Assembly (NCBI GenBank): GCA_964413825.1
Contig: CAYPTS010000034.1
Location: forward strand, 1 to 20,233
Origin: JAFGKM01 sp964413825
Lineage (GTDB): Bacteria > Ratteibacteria > UBA8468 > B48-G9 > JAFGKM01
Direction: 5' to 3'
DNA length: 20,233 nt
Within the stretch, counting starts at the first letter, position 1. Each line of letters opens with the position of its first letter. Of the stretch, positions 5,942 through 13,130 are shown in pieces. Both the position numbers and the translations under genes were made by a program. The notes beneath the pieces are model-generated. The model did not search any database and was not told the origin of the DNA. It saw only the letters and a list, made by a program, of their open reading frames with translations.

Positions 5942-6036
5942 GGAGGGGTAGCATAGCTGGCCTAATGCGGCGGATTGCTAATCCGTTGTACGGTCAAAAG
6001 GCCGTACCGTGGGTTCGAATCCCACCCCCTCCGCCA
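5942..6036 (+). tRNA. tRNA-Ser (anticodon GCU), CCA encoded
   Basis: The acceptor arms GGAGGGG (5942-5948) and CCCCTCC (6026-6032) pair perfectly, followed by discriminator G and an encoded CCA (6034-6036). The T arm is GTGGG-TTCGAAT-CCCAC. The anticodon arm is GCGGA-TTGCTAA-TCCGT with anticodon GCT. The long variable arm (GTACGG...CCGTAC) identifies a type II, serine tRNA reading AGC and AGU codons. Accessory genes and two element-like features lie directly upstream. Confidence 0.97.
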
Positions 6037-6204
6037 GTGAAAGACAAGAAAGTGAATAAAGAATGGCATATTGCCAATAAGATGCCGAAGAATCCGACGC
6101 ATGAGCAGAGAATGAAATGGCATATTGACTACGCCAGACACTGCCAGTGTCATCCCGTTTCTCCCAAGCTCCGGAAGGAAATCGAGGAGTTCAAGAAGAG
6201 GTAA
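6037..6204 (+). CDS. Small basic hypothetical protein (up to 55 aa)
   Basis: A frame open through the tRNA end gives, from the GTG at 6037, a 55-residue peptide ending in KLRKEIEEFKKR. It is rich in Lys, His and Arg and contains HCQCHP, a possible metal-binding cluster. I do not recognise a family. None of the possible starts (GTG 6037, GTG 6052, ATG 6082, ATG 6112) has a good ribosome site, and GTG 6037 directly touches the tRNA CCA. The stop lies one base before the lepA ATG, and the AGAGG near its end serves as the lepA ribosome site. It could be a real coupled small gene or simply the lepA leader. Confidence 0.4.
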   Translation: MKDKKVNKEWHIANKMPKNPTHEQRMKWHIDYARHCQCHPVSPKLRKEIEEFKKR

Positions 6205-6205
6205 C

Positions 6206-7987
6206 ATGCTTCAGCAAATCAGGAATTTTTCAATTATAGCGCATATCGACCACGGCAAATCCACCCTTGCCGACCGCCTGCTTTCTTTCACCGGAGCGGT
6301 CGAGCAGAGGAAGATGCGGGAGCAGGTTCTGGACACGATGGACCTGGAACGCGAACGGGGCATCACCATTAAGGCGCAGGCGATACGCATGGAATACAAA
6401 GGGTATATATTCAACCTGATAGACACCCCGGGGCACGTGGATTTTTCCTACGAGGTCTCCCGCTCGCTGGTTGCATGCGAAGGCGCAATTCTGCTGGTTG
6501 ACGCAACACAGGGCGTGGAGGCGCAGACGCTGGCGAACGCACACCTTGCAAAGGAGAACAACCTTGTCATCATTCCCGTCATAAACAAGATGGACCTGGC
6601 TTCCGCCGACCCGGAAAGGGTCGTAGAGGAACTGAAGAACGCTTTTTCCATACAGGAAAAAAACGTGCTCTACACCTCGGCAAAGACAGGCAAAGGCATA
6701 GAAGAAATTATACAGGCAATCATTGACCGAATACCTCCGCCGAAAGAAACGGATACTTCGCACCTGCAGTCGCTTATCTTTGACTCGCACTACGACACCT
6801 ACCGCGGGGTCGTGGCGAAAATACGGGTGTTCAACGGGGAAATATATGCGGGCATGGATATGCAGGTGATGAGCACAGGCAAGCAGTTCGAGGTACAGGA
6901 GGTCGGATACCTGCAACTGGGGTTTTTCCCGTGCAAAAAAATATCAGCAGGAGAGGTCGGGTACGTCATTGCCGGCGTGAAGGACGTGCGGGACTGCAGG
7001 GTCGGAGACACGCTGACCGATGCGAAAAAACCCGCTTCCAAACCCCTGCCCGGCTATAAAGAGGCCAAGCCGATGGTGTTCTGCGGTTTTTACCCGGTCG
7101 ACGGTGATGACTTCGGAACATTGAGAGACTCCATCGGGAAATTGCAGTTGAACGATGCCGCCCTGCACTATGAACAGGAAACTTCAGCGGCTCTCGGCTA
7201 TGGATTTCGCTGCGGGTTCCTGGGACTTCTCCACATGGAAATAGTGCAGGAGAGGATTGAACGGGAATTTCAACTGGACATTATCGCTACTGCTCCCAGC
7301 GTCATCTACAAGGTAAAGTTGAGAAACGGCACGTCAAAGTTTATCGACAATCCATCTCTTCTGCCGCCGGCCCAGGAGATTGCCGAGATAGAGGAACCCT
7401 TCTGCTGTCTGACAGTTATATCTCCCGCGGAATACCTCGGTGCGGTGATGGAATTGGTCAAGGAAAAAACCGGCGAGTTTATTTCCATGGAGTACCTCGA
7501 CCCCACAAGGGTTATGATGATATTTGAACTGCCGCTGTCACGCATAATAGTCGATTTCCACGACCGGATGAAAGCCGCTACAAGAGGATACGCCTCCATG
7601 GATTACGAGATAACCGGATACAGGGTTTCAGACGTCGTACGGATGGACATCCTGCTGAATTACGAGCCGGTGGACGCATTAAGTTCCATCGTTACGCGCG
7701 ACCAGGCGCAGTACGTCGGCAGGGCGCTGGCGGCGAGACTGCGCACGCTCATCCCACGCCATAATTTTGAAATTCCGATACAGGCGACCATAGGCGGCAA
7801 GGTTGTCGCACGGGAGAGTATCGCCCCCATGCGCAAGGACGTCCTGCAGAAATGTTACGGCGGGGATATAACAAGGAAAAGGAAACTCCTTGAAAAGCAG
7901 AAGGAAGGAAAACGACGGATGAAGAGAATAGGCAGGGTGGACATCCCACAGGAGGTTTTCCTCTCCGTCCTTAAAATGAATAAGTAA
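6206..7987 (+). CDS. lepA: Elongation factor 4 (LepA), back-translocating ribosomal GTPase
   Basis: The 593-residue protein matches the usual LepA length. The start chosen is ATG 6206 (MLQQIRNFSIIAHIDHGKST), because the family begins almost exactly here; longer frames upstream overlap another frame without support. The GTPase motifs are present in order: AHIDHGKST (G1, residues 12-20), RGITIKAQ (G2), DTPGHVDF (G3), NKMD (G4) and SAK (G5). The C-terminal part shows the LepA-specific domain with IGGKVVARESIAPMRKDVLQKCYGGDITRKRKLLEKQKEGKRRMK. The protein binds ribosomes and affects translocation and initiation fidelity. It follows tRNA-Ser and may share its transcript. A C/G-rich repeat separates it from hemW. 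Confidence 0.97.
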   Translation: MLQQIRNFSIIAHIDHGKSTLADRLLSFTGAVEQRKMREQVLDTMDLERERGITIKAQAIRMEYKGYIFNLIDTPGHVDFSYEVSRSLVACEGAILLVDATQGVEAQTLANAHLAKENNLVIIPVINKMDLASADPERVVEELKNAFSIQEKNVLYTSAKTGKGIEEIIQAIIDRIPPPKETDTSHLQSLIFDSHYDTYRGVVAKIRVFNGEIYAGMDMQVMSTGKQFEVQEVGYLQLGFFPCKKISAGEVGYVIAGVKDVRDCRVGDTLTDAKKPASKPLPGYKEAKPMVFCGFYPVDGDDFGTLRDSIGKLQLNDAALHYEQETSAALGYGFRCGFLGLLHMEIVQERIEREFQLDIIATAPSVIYKVKLRNGTSKFIDNPSLLPPAQEIAEIEEPFCCLTVISPAEYLGAVMELVKEKTGEFISMEYLDPTRVMMIFELPLSRIIVDFHDRMKAATRGYASMDYEITGYRVSDVVRMDILLNYEPVDALSSIVTRDQAQYVGRALAARLRTLIPRHNFEIPIQATIGGKVVARESIAPMRKDVLQKCYGGDITRKRKLLEKQKEGKRRMKRIGRVDIPQEVFLSVLKMNK

Positions 7988-8003
7988 TTCCCCCCCCACC
8001 TGT

Positions 8004-8047
8004 TTCCTCCTCCTCGAGGGGGGAGGATTGAGGAGGGGTGCGGTGAA
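8004..8047 (-). repeat. C/G-rich palindromic repeat, copy 1
   Basis: Read on the minus strand it begins TTCACCGCACCCC and ends in a hairpin (CCTCCCCCCTCGAGGAGG). It matches the copies at 12152, 12199 and 14163. It lies between lepA and hemW and ends nine bases before the hemW ATG. Confidence 0.65.
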
Positions 8048-8055
8048 ATGAACAA

Positions 8056-9162
8056 ATGAGAGCGATATACATACACATACCGTTCTGCGTAAAAAAGTGC
8101 GACTACTGCGATTTTGTTTCTTTTCCCGGAATTGACGAAAACACCATAGACCGCTATGCAGATTCCATCTGTGAAGAACTCAAAGCGCAGAAGGAGTTTC
8201 TGTCCGGCGGCATTTCTACGCTGTACTTCGGCGGCGGCACGCCGTCTCTCTTGTCACCTGCCCAGGTTGAACGGATTTTTTCGGCGGTAAGGCAGGTCTG
8301 TACAGGATTTCCGGATAGACAGGAAATCACGATGGAGGCAAACCCGGGCACGGTTGATGCAGATAAACTGCGTTCTTTCAAAAAACTGGGCATCAACCGC
8401 ATCTCTCTGGGCGTGCAGAGTTTCGATAACCGCCTGCTGAAAATTCTCGGCCGCATCCATACCGCAGACCAGGCGCTCAACGCATACAACGACTGCCGCA
8501 CCGCGGGCTTTGACAACGTCAGTCTTGACCTTATGTCCGCACTGCCCTCCCAGACGCTTGAGGACTGGGAGAATACCCTCAAAACAGCCGTCTCCATAAA
8601 ACCGGAACACATCTCCGTTTATAACCTTCAGGTTGAGGAAGGCACCCCTATGTGGGACAGGAAGCATTCAGCAGACACCCGGGAAAGATTGAGTTTTCCC
8701 GATGAAGCAACGGATGCGGAGATGTACCTGCTTGCGGTCCGGCATCTCGGAAAGAGTGGATATAACCGCTATGAAATCTCAAATTTTGCACTGGAAGGCA
8801 AGGAATGCAGGCACAACATAACCTACTGGAAAAATAAAGACTACCTCGGGCTTGGAGCCGCCGCGCACTCCTTCATCAACGGCAGACGGCAGGCAAATAC
8901 ATCCATCCTTGCAGACTACCTCGCCTCTCCGACGAAGGCTGTAGTTGAAACCTGGCAGTCAACACCTCTTTCCCGCCGGCAGGAAGAGCTCTTTCTGGGA
9001 TTAAGGCTCTCCGGCGGGGTTGAAACAAATCTTTTCGAAGGGTTTGAAAAGGACGTAAAAGAACTGCTCGGCGACGGGCTTATAGAAGAGAAAAAAGGCA
9101 GATACCGGCTGACCGAACAGGGAGTCCTGCTCGGAAATCAAGTATTCAGCCGCTTTGTATAG
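8056..9162 (+). CDS. hemW: Radical SAM haem chaperone HemW
   Basis: The 368-residue protein begins MRAIYIHIPFCVKKCDYCDF. The radical SAM cluster motif CxxxCxxC is C11, C15 and C18, and it is followed by DF rather than the fourth Cys of true HemN. GGGTPS (59-64) and the later HNITYWKNKDYLGLGAAAHSF are typical of HemW. HemW delivers haem to target proteins and is not an oxidative coproporphyrinogen decarboxylase, despite older labels. The ATG at 8056 is preceded by the end of the C/G-rich repeat (GGAGGGGTGCGGTGAA), which probably supplies the ribosome site at somewhat long spacing. The GH20-like gene follows 15 bases downstream, so the two are probably co-transcribed. Confidence 0.93.
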   Translation: MRAIYIHIPFCVKKCDYCDFVSFPGIDENTIDRYADSICEELKAQKEFLSGGISTLYFGGGTPSLLSPAQVERIFSAVRQVCTGFPDRQEITMEANPGTVDADKLRSFKKLGINRISLGVQSFDNRLLKILGRIHTADQALNAYNDCRTAGFDNVSLDLMSALPSQTLEDWENTLKTAVSIKPEHISVYNLQVEEGTPMWDRKHSADTRERLSFPDEATDAEMYLLAVRHLGKSGYNRYEISNFALEGKECRHNITYWKNKDYLGLGAAAHSFINGRRQANTSILADYLASPTKAVVETWQSTPLSRRQEELFLGLRLSGGVETNLFEGFEKDVKELLGDGLIEEKKGRYRLTEQGVLLGNQVFSRFV

Positions 9163-9177
9163 GAAAGGAGAGCTATT

Positions 9178-10527
9178 ATGTCTCAAAAGAAAACACCGTT
9201 TGTGGGGATTCGCGGGATTCATCTTGACCTGAAAGGACTGCCGCCTGCGCCGGAAAGACTGCTTGAACACCTGGATATAATGGCGGGCGCCGGTATAAAC
9301 TGCGTCACGGTTGAGTGGGAAGACATGTATCCGTGGAAAACGTATCCCGAATTGCGGAACCGCACCGCATATTCCGAAGAGACCGTGGAGAAATTTTTCG
9401 CGAAGGCGGAAAAACTATCCATAGAGGTAATCCCGCTGGTGCAGTGCCTTGGGCACATGGAAAACGTGCTATCCAAAAAGAGGTTCAAAGACCTGCGTGA
9501 ACTTGATAACGCCGGAGAACTGTGCCCCAGCAAGAAAGGCAGCGCCAAACTTGTCATATCTCTTGTGGACGACGTACTGCGGACCCACGGAGGAAGGATA
9601 AAGCACTTTCATCTCGGCGGAGACGAGGCATGGACGATGGGTTCATGCCCTGCCTGCAAGAAAGCGGTTGCATCTTCCGGTAAAAACTCTCTCTATCTCA
9701 AACATGTCCTTCCCGTTCTGGAACACCTTCAGGGCAAAGGAGTACAGCCTATACTCTGGGATGACATGATGCGCGAATGGCCCGACGGAGAACTGAAAAA
9801 ACTGGCGGGTAAAACTGACCTGATGGTCTGGACGTACGGCACGAAAATACCGGAGAAGGTAGGTGCCGCCATGGTAAAATTCTCAAAGGCAGGCATAGCA
9901 ATGTGGGGAGCATCCGCATTCAAGGGCGCCGACGGCATAATGGCAGACGTGCCCAATGTCAGGGTGCGCGCTGAAAATCTTCTGACGTGGATAGAAGCAG
10001 GCAGGAAAAACAGACTGAAAGGCATAGTCGCCACGGGATGGAGCAGGTACAATACCTTTCTTGCCCCATGCGAGAGCATGGAGGTTTCTCTTGATGCGCT
10101 CGTACTCGCCGCATGGTCAATGAGGGACGGGAAACTGCCCGGGAACGCAGTCTCGAAAGCACGGGGCTTCCTGACAACGGGAAAGATGAAAAAACTCGCG
10201 GGCAGGAGATTTCTCGAATGCCTCTCCGCCGGAACCGAACTCCAGAACTGGAGAAACAAATCTCTTGACTTACTCAGAGAACACTGGGTGCGTTCCGCCA
10301 CGCTATACGGGGAAAAAAACCGGTTCAACCCATGGGCGGAAAAGCAGATAGCCGGCGAGATAAGAACGTCCATCACTGAAGGAAAGAAACTTGCAAAACA
10401 CTGGCAAAATGCACACAGGGGACTGGTTGCGGATGTCTGGCTGGACTATTACGTGAAATCCCGGCTCTGGCAGGTTGAGACCTACGCCGGAAAGGTTCTC
10501 GAAAAACTCTCGCGCAAGACAGGGTAA
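9178..10527 (+). CDS. GH20-like beta-N-acetylhexosaminidase family protein
   Basis: The 449-residue protein begins with the (beta/alpha)8 barrel typical of family 20 glycoside hydrolases: GIRGIHLDLKG, then INCVTVEWEDMYPW and VIPLVQCLGHMENVL. The catalytic pair is in HLGGDEAW (D149, E150), matching the GH20 HxGGDE signature. Such enzymes remove terminal N-acetylglucosamine or N-acetylgalactosamine by substrate-assisted catalysis. No signal peptide is seen, so it would act in the cytoplasm on imported oligosaccharides. The C-terminal third is not recognisable. The ATG at 9178 has a good AAAGGAGAG ribosome site. It follows hemW closely, although no functional link is obvious. Confidence 0.83.
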   Translation: MSQKKTPFVGIRGIHLDLKGLPPAPERLLEHLDIMAGAGINCVTVEWEDMYPWKTYPELRNRTAYSEETVEKFFAKAEKLSIEVIPLVQCLGHMENVLSKKRFKDLRELDNAGELCPSKKGSAKLVISLVDDVLRTHGGRIKHFHLGGDEAWTMGSCPACKKAVASSGKNSLYLKHVLPVLEHLQGKGVQPILWDDMMREWPDGELKKLAGKTDLMVWTYGTKIPEKVGAAMVKFSKAGIAMWGASAFKGADGIMADVPNVRVRAENLLTWIEAGRKNRLKGIVATGWSRYNTFLAPCESMEVSLDALVLAAWSMRDGKLPGNAVSKARGFLTTGKMKKLAGRRFLECLSAGTELQNWRNKSLDLLREHWVRSATLYGEKNRFNPWAEKQIAGEIRTSITEGKKLAKHWQNAHRGLVADVWLDYYVKSRLWQVETYAGKVLEKLSRKTG

Positions 10528-10533
10528 GAGAGG

Positions 10534-10562
10534 TTGCTTTCCACGGAAGTTTCTGCTATACT
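10534..10562 (+). promoter_or_regulatory. Promoter of the FolE2-like/TauE unit
   Basis: TTGCTT (10534-10539) and TATACT (10557-10562) are separated by 17 bases, just after the GH20 stop codon. Confidence 0.6.
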
Positions 10563-10603
10563 GGTTGAGCTATAAAAACAGAGCAAATATCACGGAGGTT
10601 AAA

Positions 10604-11377
10604 ATGCTTGACAAAAAGAAATTTCTGATTGACGCGGGCATAAAAGACCTGCCTTTTCCAATAAAGGTAATATCGGGCTCCCATCCCGAAGGACAGCCTA
10701 CGGTGGCAAACCTTTCCATCAACGCCCGCATCATGCAGGAGTTTGAAGCCAGCTGGATTGACAGGTTCATACACGTAGTTCACAAACACAAAGGGACAAT
10801 AGGAACCGCCACACTGGCAGTAAACGTTTTAGACTATCTCAAAGAACTGAAAGCCAACATGGTAAAGATTGACTTTGACTACCCGTATTTCATAGAAAAA
10901 AACACCCCTGTGTCAAAGGAAAAATGTCTTGTACGGTACCTATGCACCTATTCGGTAAAGGTACTGGCCGTGGATGAAAAACCGAAGGTGTTTTTCCGTA
11001 TTGAGGTCCCTGTCGTCACAACATATCCGGGTTCCAAGAAGGACAAAGCAGGCGGGCTGTTCGGCCAGTTGAGCGTCGTCACCGTCGAGGTTGAAACAAA
11101 GAAAGACCTTTTTCCCGAAGAACTCGTTGGCATGGTAGACAGCCATGCGCTTTCCCCCGTATATTCATACCTGTCCACCGAAGACCAGATAGCACTGATT
11201 CAAAGAGTACATTCGCAGGTGCGTTCAAGCGTCGTGATGGTCGACGAAATAAAAGGTGAATTGTCGCAGATGAAGAAAATAGGATGGTACGGCGTCAACT
11301 GCGCCAACTATGGGATGCTTCATTCTTACAGCACCGTCATAAGAACGGAAAAGGGAATGTGGGTACCCGGGAGTTAA
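10604..11377 (+). CDS. FolE2 (GTP cyclohydrolase IB)-like protein lacking the usual metal ligands
   Basis: The 257-residue protein aligns by eye along the whole FolE2 fold. Compare ATVEVRFPWFFERKSPKLEKAG in known FolE2 with NMVKIDFDYPYFIEKNTPVSKEK here, and the SPVYSYL segment further on. FolE2 makes 7,8-dihydroneopterin triphosphate from GTP with a bound metal. The ligands appear lost: CPCSK is YPGSK (Tyr141), the AHNQR His is Phe153 in GLFGQL, and of the HxH near the C-terminus only His240 remains (HSY). The acidic residue in the NPRFVED region also seems absent. The family fold is therefore likely but GTP cyclohydrolase activity is not. The start is ATG 10604, with GGAGG seven bases upstream. 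One base separates it from the permease gene. Confidence 0.75.
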   Translation: MLDKKKFLIDAGIKDLPFPIKVISGSHPEGQPTVANLSINARIMQEFEASWIDRFIHVVHKHKGTIGTATLAVNVLDYLKELKANMVKIDFDYPYFIEKNTPVSKEKCLVRYLCTYSVKVLAVDEKPKVFFRIEVPVVTTYPGSKKDKAGGLFGQLSVVTVEVETKKDLFPEELVGMVDSHALSPVYSYLSTEDQIALIQRVHSQVRSSVVMVDEIKGELSQMKKIGWYGVNCANYGMLHSYSTVIRTEKGMWVPGS

Positions 11378-11378
11378 G

Positions 11379-12125
11379 ATGATATTTATAATACAGGGAC
11401 TGGTTACCGGAATTGTTGCCGGTTTCGTGTGCGGACTGTTCGGCATGGGCGGCGGTTCCCTTCTCGTACCGGCAATCTTCCATGTTTTCGACCTGCCCAT
11501 GAAAGAAGCGATAGGAACCAGTCTTTTCGTGATAATCTTCTCTGCCGTCTCCGCCCTGATAAACTACGCCAGGCACAACCAGGTAAAAGCAAAAATAGCA
11601 TTTTACATAGTGCCCTGCGGCATACTGGGCGCGCAGGCGGGAGCACTGCTTACCGACCGCCTGCCGGAGACAGCCGTGAAATATCTTTTCGTAATCCTGG
11701 TCACGGTCCTGGGCATCAAGATGCTTTTCCATCCGGAAAACAAAACCTCCTGCAAGGAAGGAGAGATGGAATACAGCAAGGTCTCCGCAATCCTTATAGG
11801 CCTTTTTGCCGGGCTTGTATCGGGACTTTGCGGAGTCGGCGGGGCGGTACTGCTCATTCCCCTGCTCTACATCTTCTTGAAGGTCCCCATGCACGCCTGT
11901 ATCGGCACCGCGCTCATAGCGATACTTTTTAACTCCGTATCGGGGGCCGCCGGATATATCGTCAGGGGTTACGTCGACTTCCGCCTGGGAATACTGCTTG
12001 CCATAGGTTCGATGGCCGCGGCTCCCCTGGGCGCAAAATTGAGCATCAACACCCCGCGGGAAAAATTGAGAAGGATGTTTGCGGTTATACTGATAATCAG
12101 CGGGCTGTCCATCCTTATCCGGTAA
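11379..12125 (+). CDS. TauE/SafE-family membrane permease
   Basis: The 248-residue protein is almost entirely hydrophobic helices. It has the internal duplication of the family: GLFGMGGGSLLVP near residue 19 and GLCGVGGAVLLIP near residue 150. These permeases export sulfite, sulfonates or other organic anions, or take some up. The substrate here cannot be predicted. The ATG lies one base after the FolE2-like stop codon, so the two proteins are probably made together. Ribosome binding probably uses GGGAG within the preceding codons. A palindromic repeat cluster follows the stop. Confidence 0.88.
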   Translation: MIFIIQGLVTGIVAGFVCGLFGMGGGSLLVPAIFHVFDLPMKEAIGTSLFVIIFSAVSALINYARHNQVKAKIAFYIVPCGILGAQAGALLTDRLPETAVKYLFVILVTVLGIKMLFHPENKTSCKEGEMEYSKVSAILIGLFAGLVSGLCGVGGAVLLIPLLYIFLKVPMHACIGTALIAILFNSVSGAAGYIVRGYVDFRLGILLAIGSMAAAPLGAKLSINTPREKLRRMFAVILIISGLSILIR

Positions 12126-12151
12126 AGGAAAATTAGCGAGTTCATACCTTG

Positions 12152-12191
12152 TTCCCCTCCCTTGAGGGGAGGGGACAAAGGGGAGGGTGAA
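12152..12191 (-). repeat. C/G-rich palindromic repeat, copy 2a
   Basis: CCCCTCCC and GGGAGGGG form a strong hairpin, followed by GGGGAGGGTGAA. On the minus strand it matches the copy at 14163-14202 almost base for base. It faces copy 2b, and the shared GGGTGAAA/TTTCACCC ends form a further 8-bp stem. Confidence 0.75.
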
Positions 12192-12198
12192 AATCAAT

Positions 12199-12237
12199 TT
12201 CACCCCCACCCGAACCCTCCCCCCTCAAGGAGGGGAA
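12199..12237 (+). repeat. C/G-rich palindromic repeat, copy 2b
   Basis: It begins TTCACCCCCACCC and ends in the hairpin CCCCTC-AAG-GAGGGG. It lies in opposite orientation to copy 2a. The bases just after it (GAGGTGAAATG) form the ribosome site and start codon of the RNase HII-like gene. Confidence 0.75.
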
Positions 12238-12245
12238 GAGGTGAA

Positions 12246-13130
12246 ATGTATAAAAGGGTATTGGGAATAGATGAAAACGGGCTGGGTCCTCTCATGGGTC
12301 CGTTGGTCGTTACGGGAACTCTCCTGAAATACGGCGGAGACGGTACCTGCTGGTTTGACGACATAGCCGACAGCAAAACTTTTTTTTCCGCGCGCAGTAA
12401 AAACAAATTTTCCAGAATGGAAGAAACCGCCGCGTCCATATTCTACCTTGCAAACAAAGAGTTTCCATCTTCACCGGCCGCCATATTGAATGCCTTCTGC
12501 ACAGGAACGTCCTGTATATCCGGGGAGAATATCTGTACCGGCAATTTACCGAAAGATTTTATCTGGGCAAAACCTGAAAAGATAAAAAAACGGTGTGATG
12601 AATTTGCCCTCTGGGCGGCAAAAAACGACGTCGGGATAGAAAAAGTCCGGTCTTTTGCCGTCTGCCCCAACCGCATCAACAGTTTCACGGAAAAAGGAGG
12701 AACGAAACTTCTGCTTGATTTCCTAACCTTCTGCAGTATAGTAAAAGACGTTCCCGAAAAAGACAATCTTGAGGTGCAGGCGGGAAAAATAGGCGGCATT
12801 AAGTTTTACAGGGATTACCTGCTTTATAATTTCCCCGGCTACTCGCCCGCCGCGCTTGAGGAAAAAGAAGATATTTCCTCGTACTCCCTGCAAAACGGCC
12901 GGACAGGATTCAGGATGGACTTTATCATGGATGTTGAGAAAAAATCCTTCGCCGCCGCACTATCGTCCATCACAGGAAAGTACGTGCGGGAACTTTTCAT
13001 GGAAAGCATAAGGAAAACACTCGGCATAGCCGGGGATATATCCGGCTACCACGACAGGAAGACAAAAAAACACGTAGCATCCCTCAACCTCGATAAATTC
13101 CCATCCTCCTGCCTATTCCGCAGGAAATAA
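12246..13130 (+). CDS. RNase HII-like protein (RNase H fold), divergent
   Basis: The 294-residue protein begins GIDENGLGPLMGPLVVTG with DSK at 42-44. This mirrors GVDEAGRGPLAGPVVAAAV...DSK of RNase HII. A second match is FAAALSSITGKYVRELFMESI (from residue 235), against SIAAASILAKVTRDRLM. D9, E10 and D229 fit three of the four catalytic acidic residues. The remaining Asp, expected before a GG pair in the middle, seems to be Gly180 in QAGKIGG. The protein is longer than RnhB (about 200 aa) because of extra segments around 80-180. Activity on RNA-DNA hybrids is therefore uncertain. The start is ATG 12246; longer frames read through the repeat and are unlikely. Its stop directly abuts the stop of the convergent oxidoreductase gene. 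Confidence 0.65.
   Translation: MYKRVLGIDENGLGPLMGPLVVTGTLLKYGGDGTCWFDDIADSKTFFSARSKNKFSRMEETAASIFYLANKEFPSSPAAILNAFCTGTSCISGENICTGNLPKDFIWAKPEKIKKRCDEFALWAAKNDVGIEKVRSFAVCPNRINSFTEKGGTKLLLDFLTFCSIVKDVPEKDNLEVQAGKIGGIKFYRDYLLYNFPGYSPAALEEKEDISSYSLQNGRTGFRMDFIMDVEKKSFAAALSSITGKYVRELFMESIRKTLGIAGDISGYHDRKTKKHVASLNLDKFPSSCLFRRK

Noticed and set aside
6125..6205. N-terminal extension of lepA by 27 codons
   Set aside because: LepA proteins start at MLQQIRNFSIIAHIDHGK-like sequence, and the extension overlaps the small ORF in another frame with no ribosome site.
9729..10376. 215-codon minus-strand frame inside the GH20-like gene
   Set aside because: It lies wholly opposite a recognised enzyme, has no ribosome site and resembles no family.
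11337..12209. Long minus-strand open frame opposite the FolE2-like and TauE genes
   Set aside because: Its translation is rich in Tyr, Gln, His and Gly with no domain, as expected from the antisense of hydrophobic codons; the plus-strand genes are clear families.
12162..12245. N-terminal extension of the RNase HII-like gene
   Set aside because: The extension translates the palindromic repeat (rich in Pro, Gly and Arg); the ATG at 12246 has a ribosome site and starts at the family motif.
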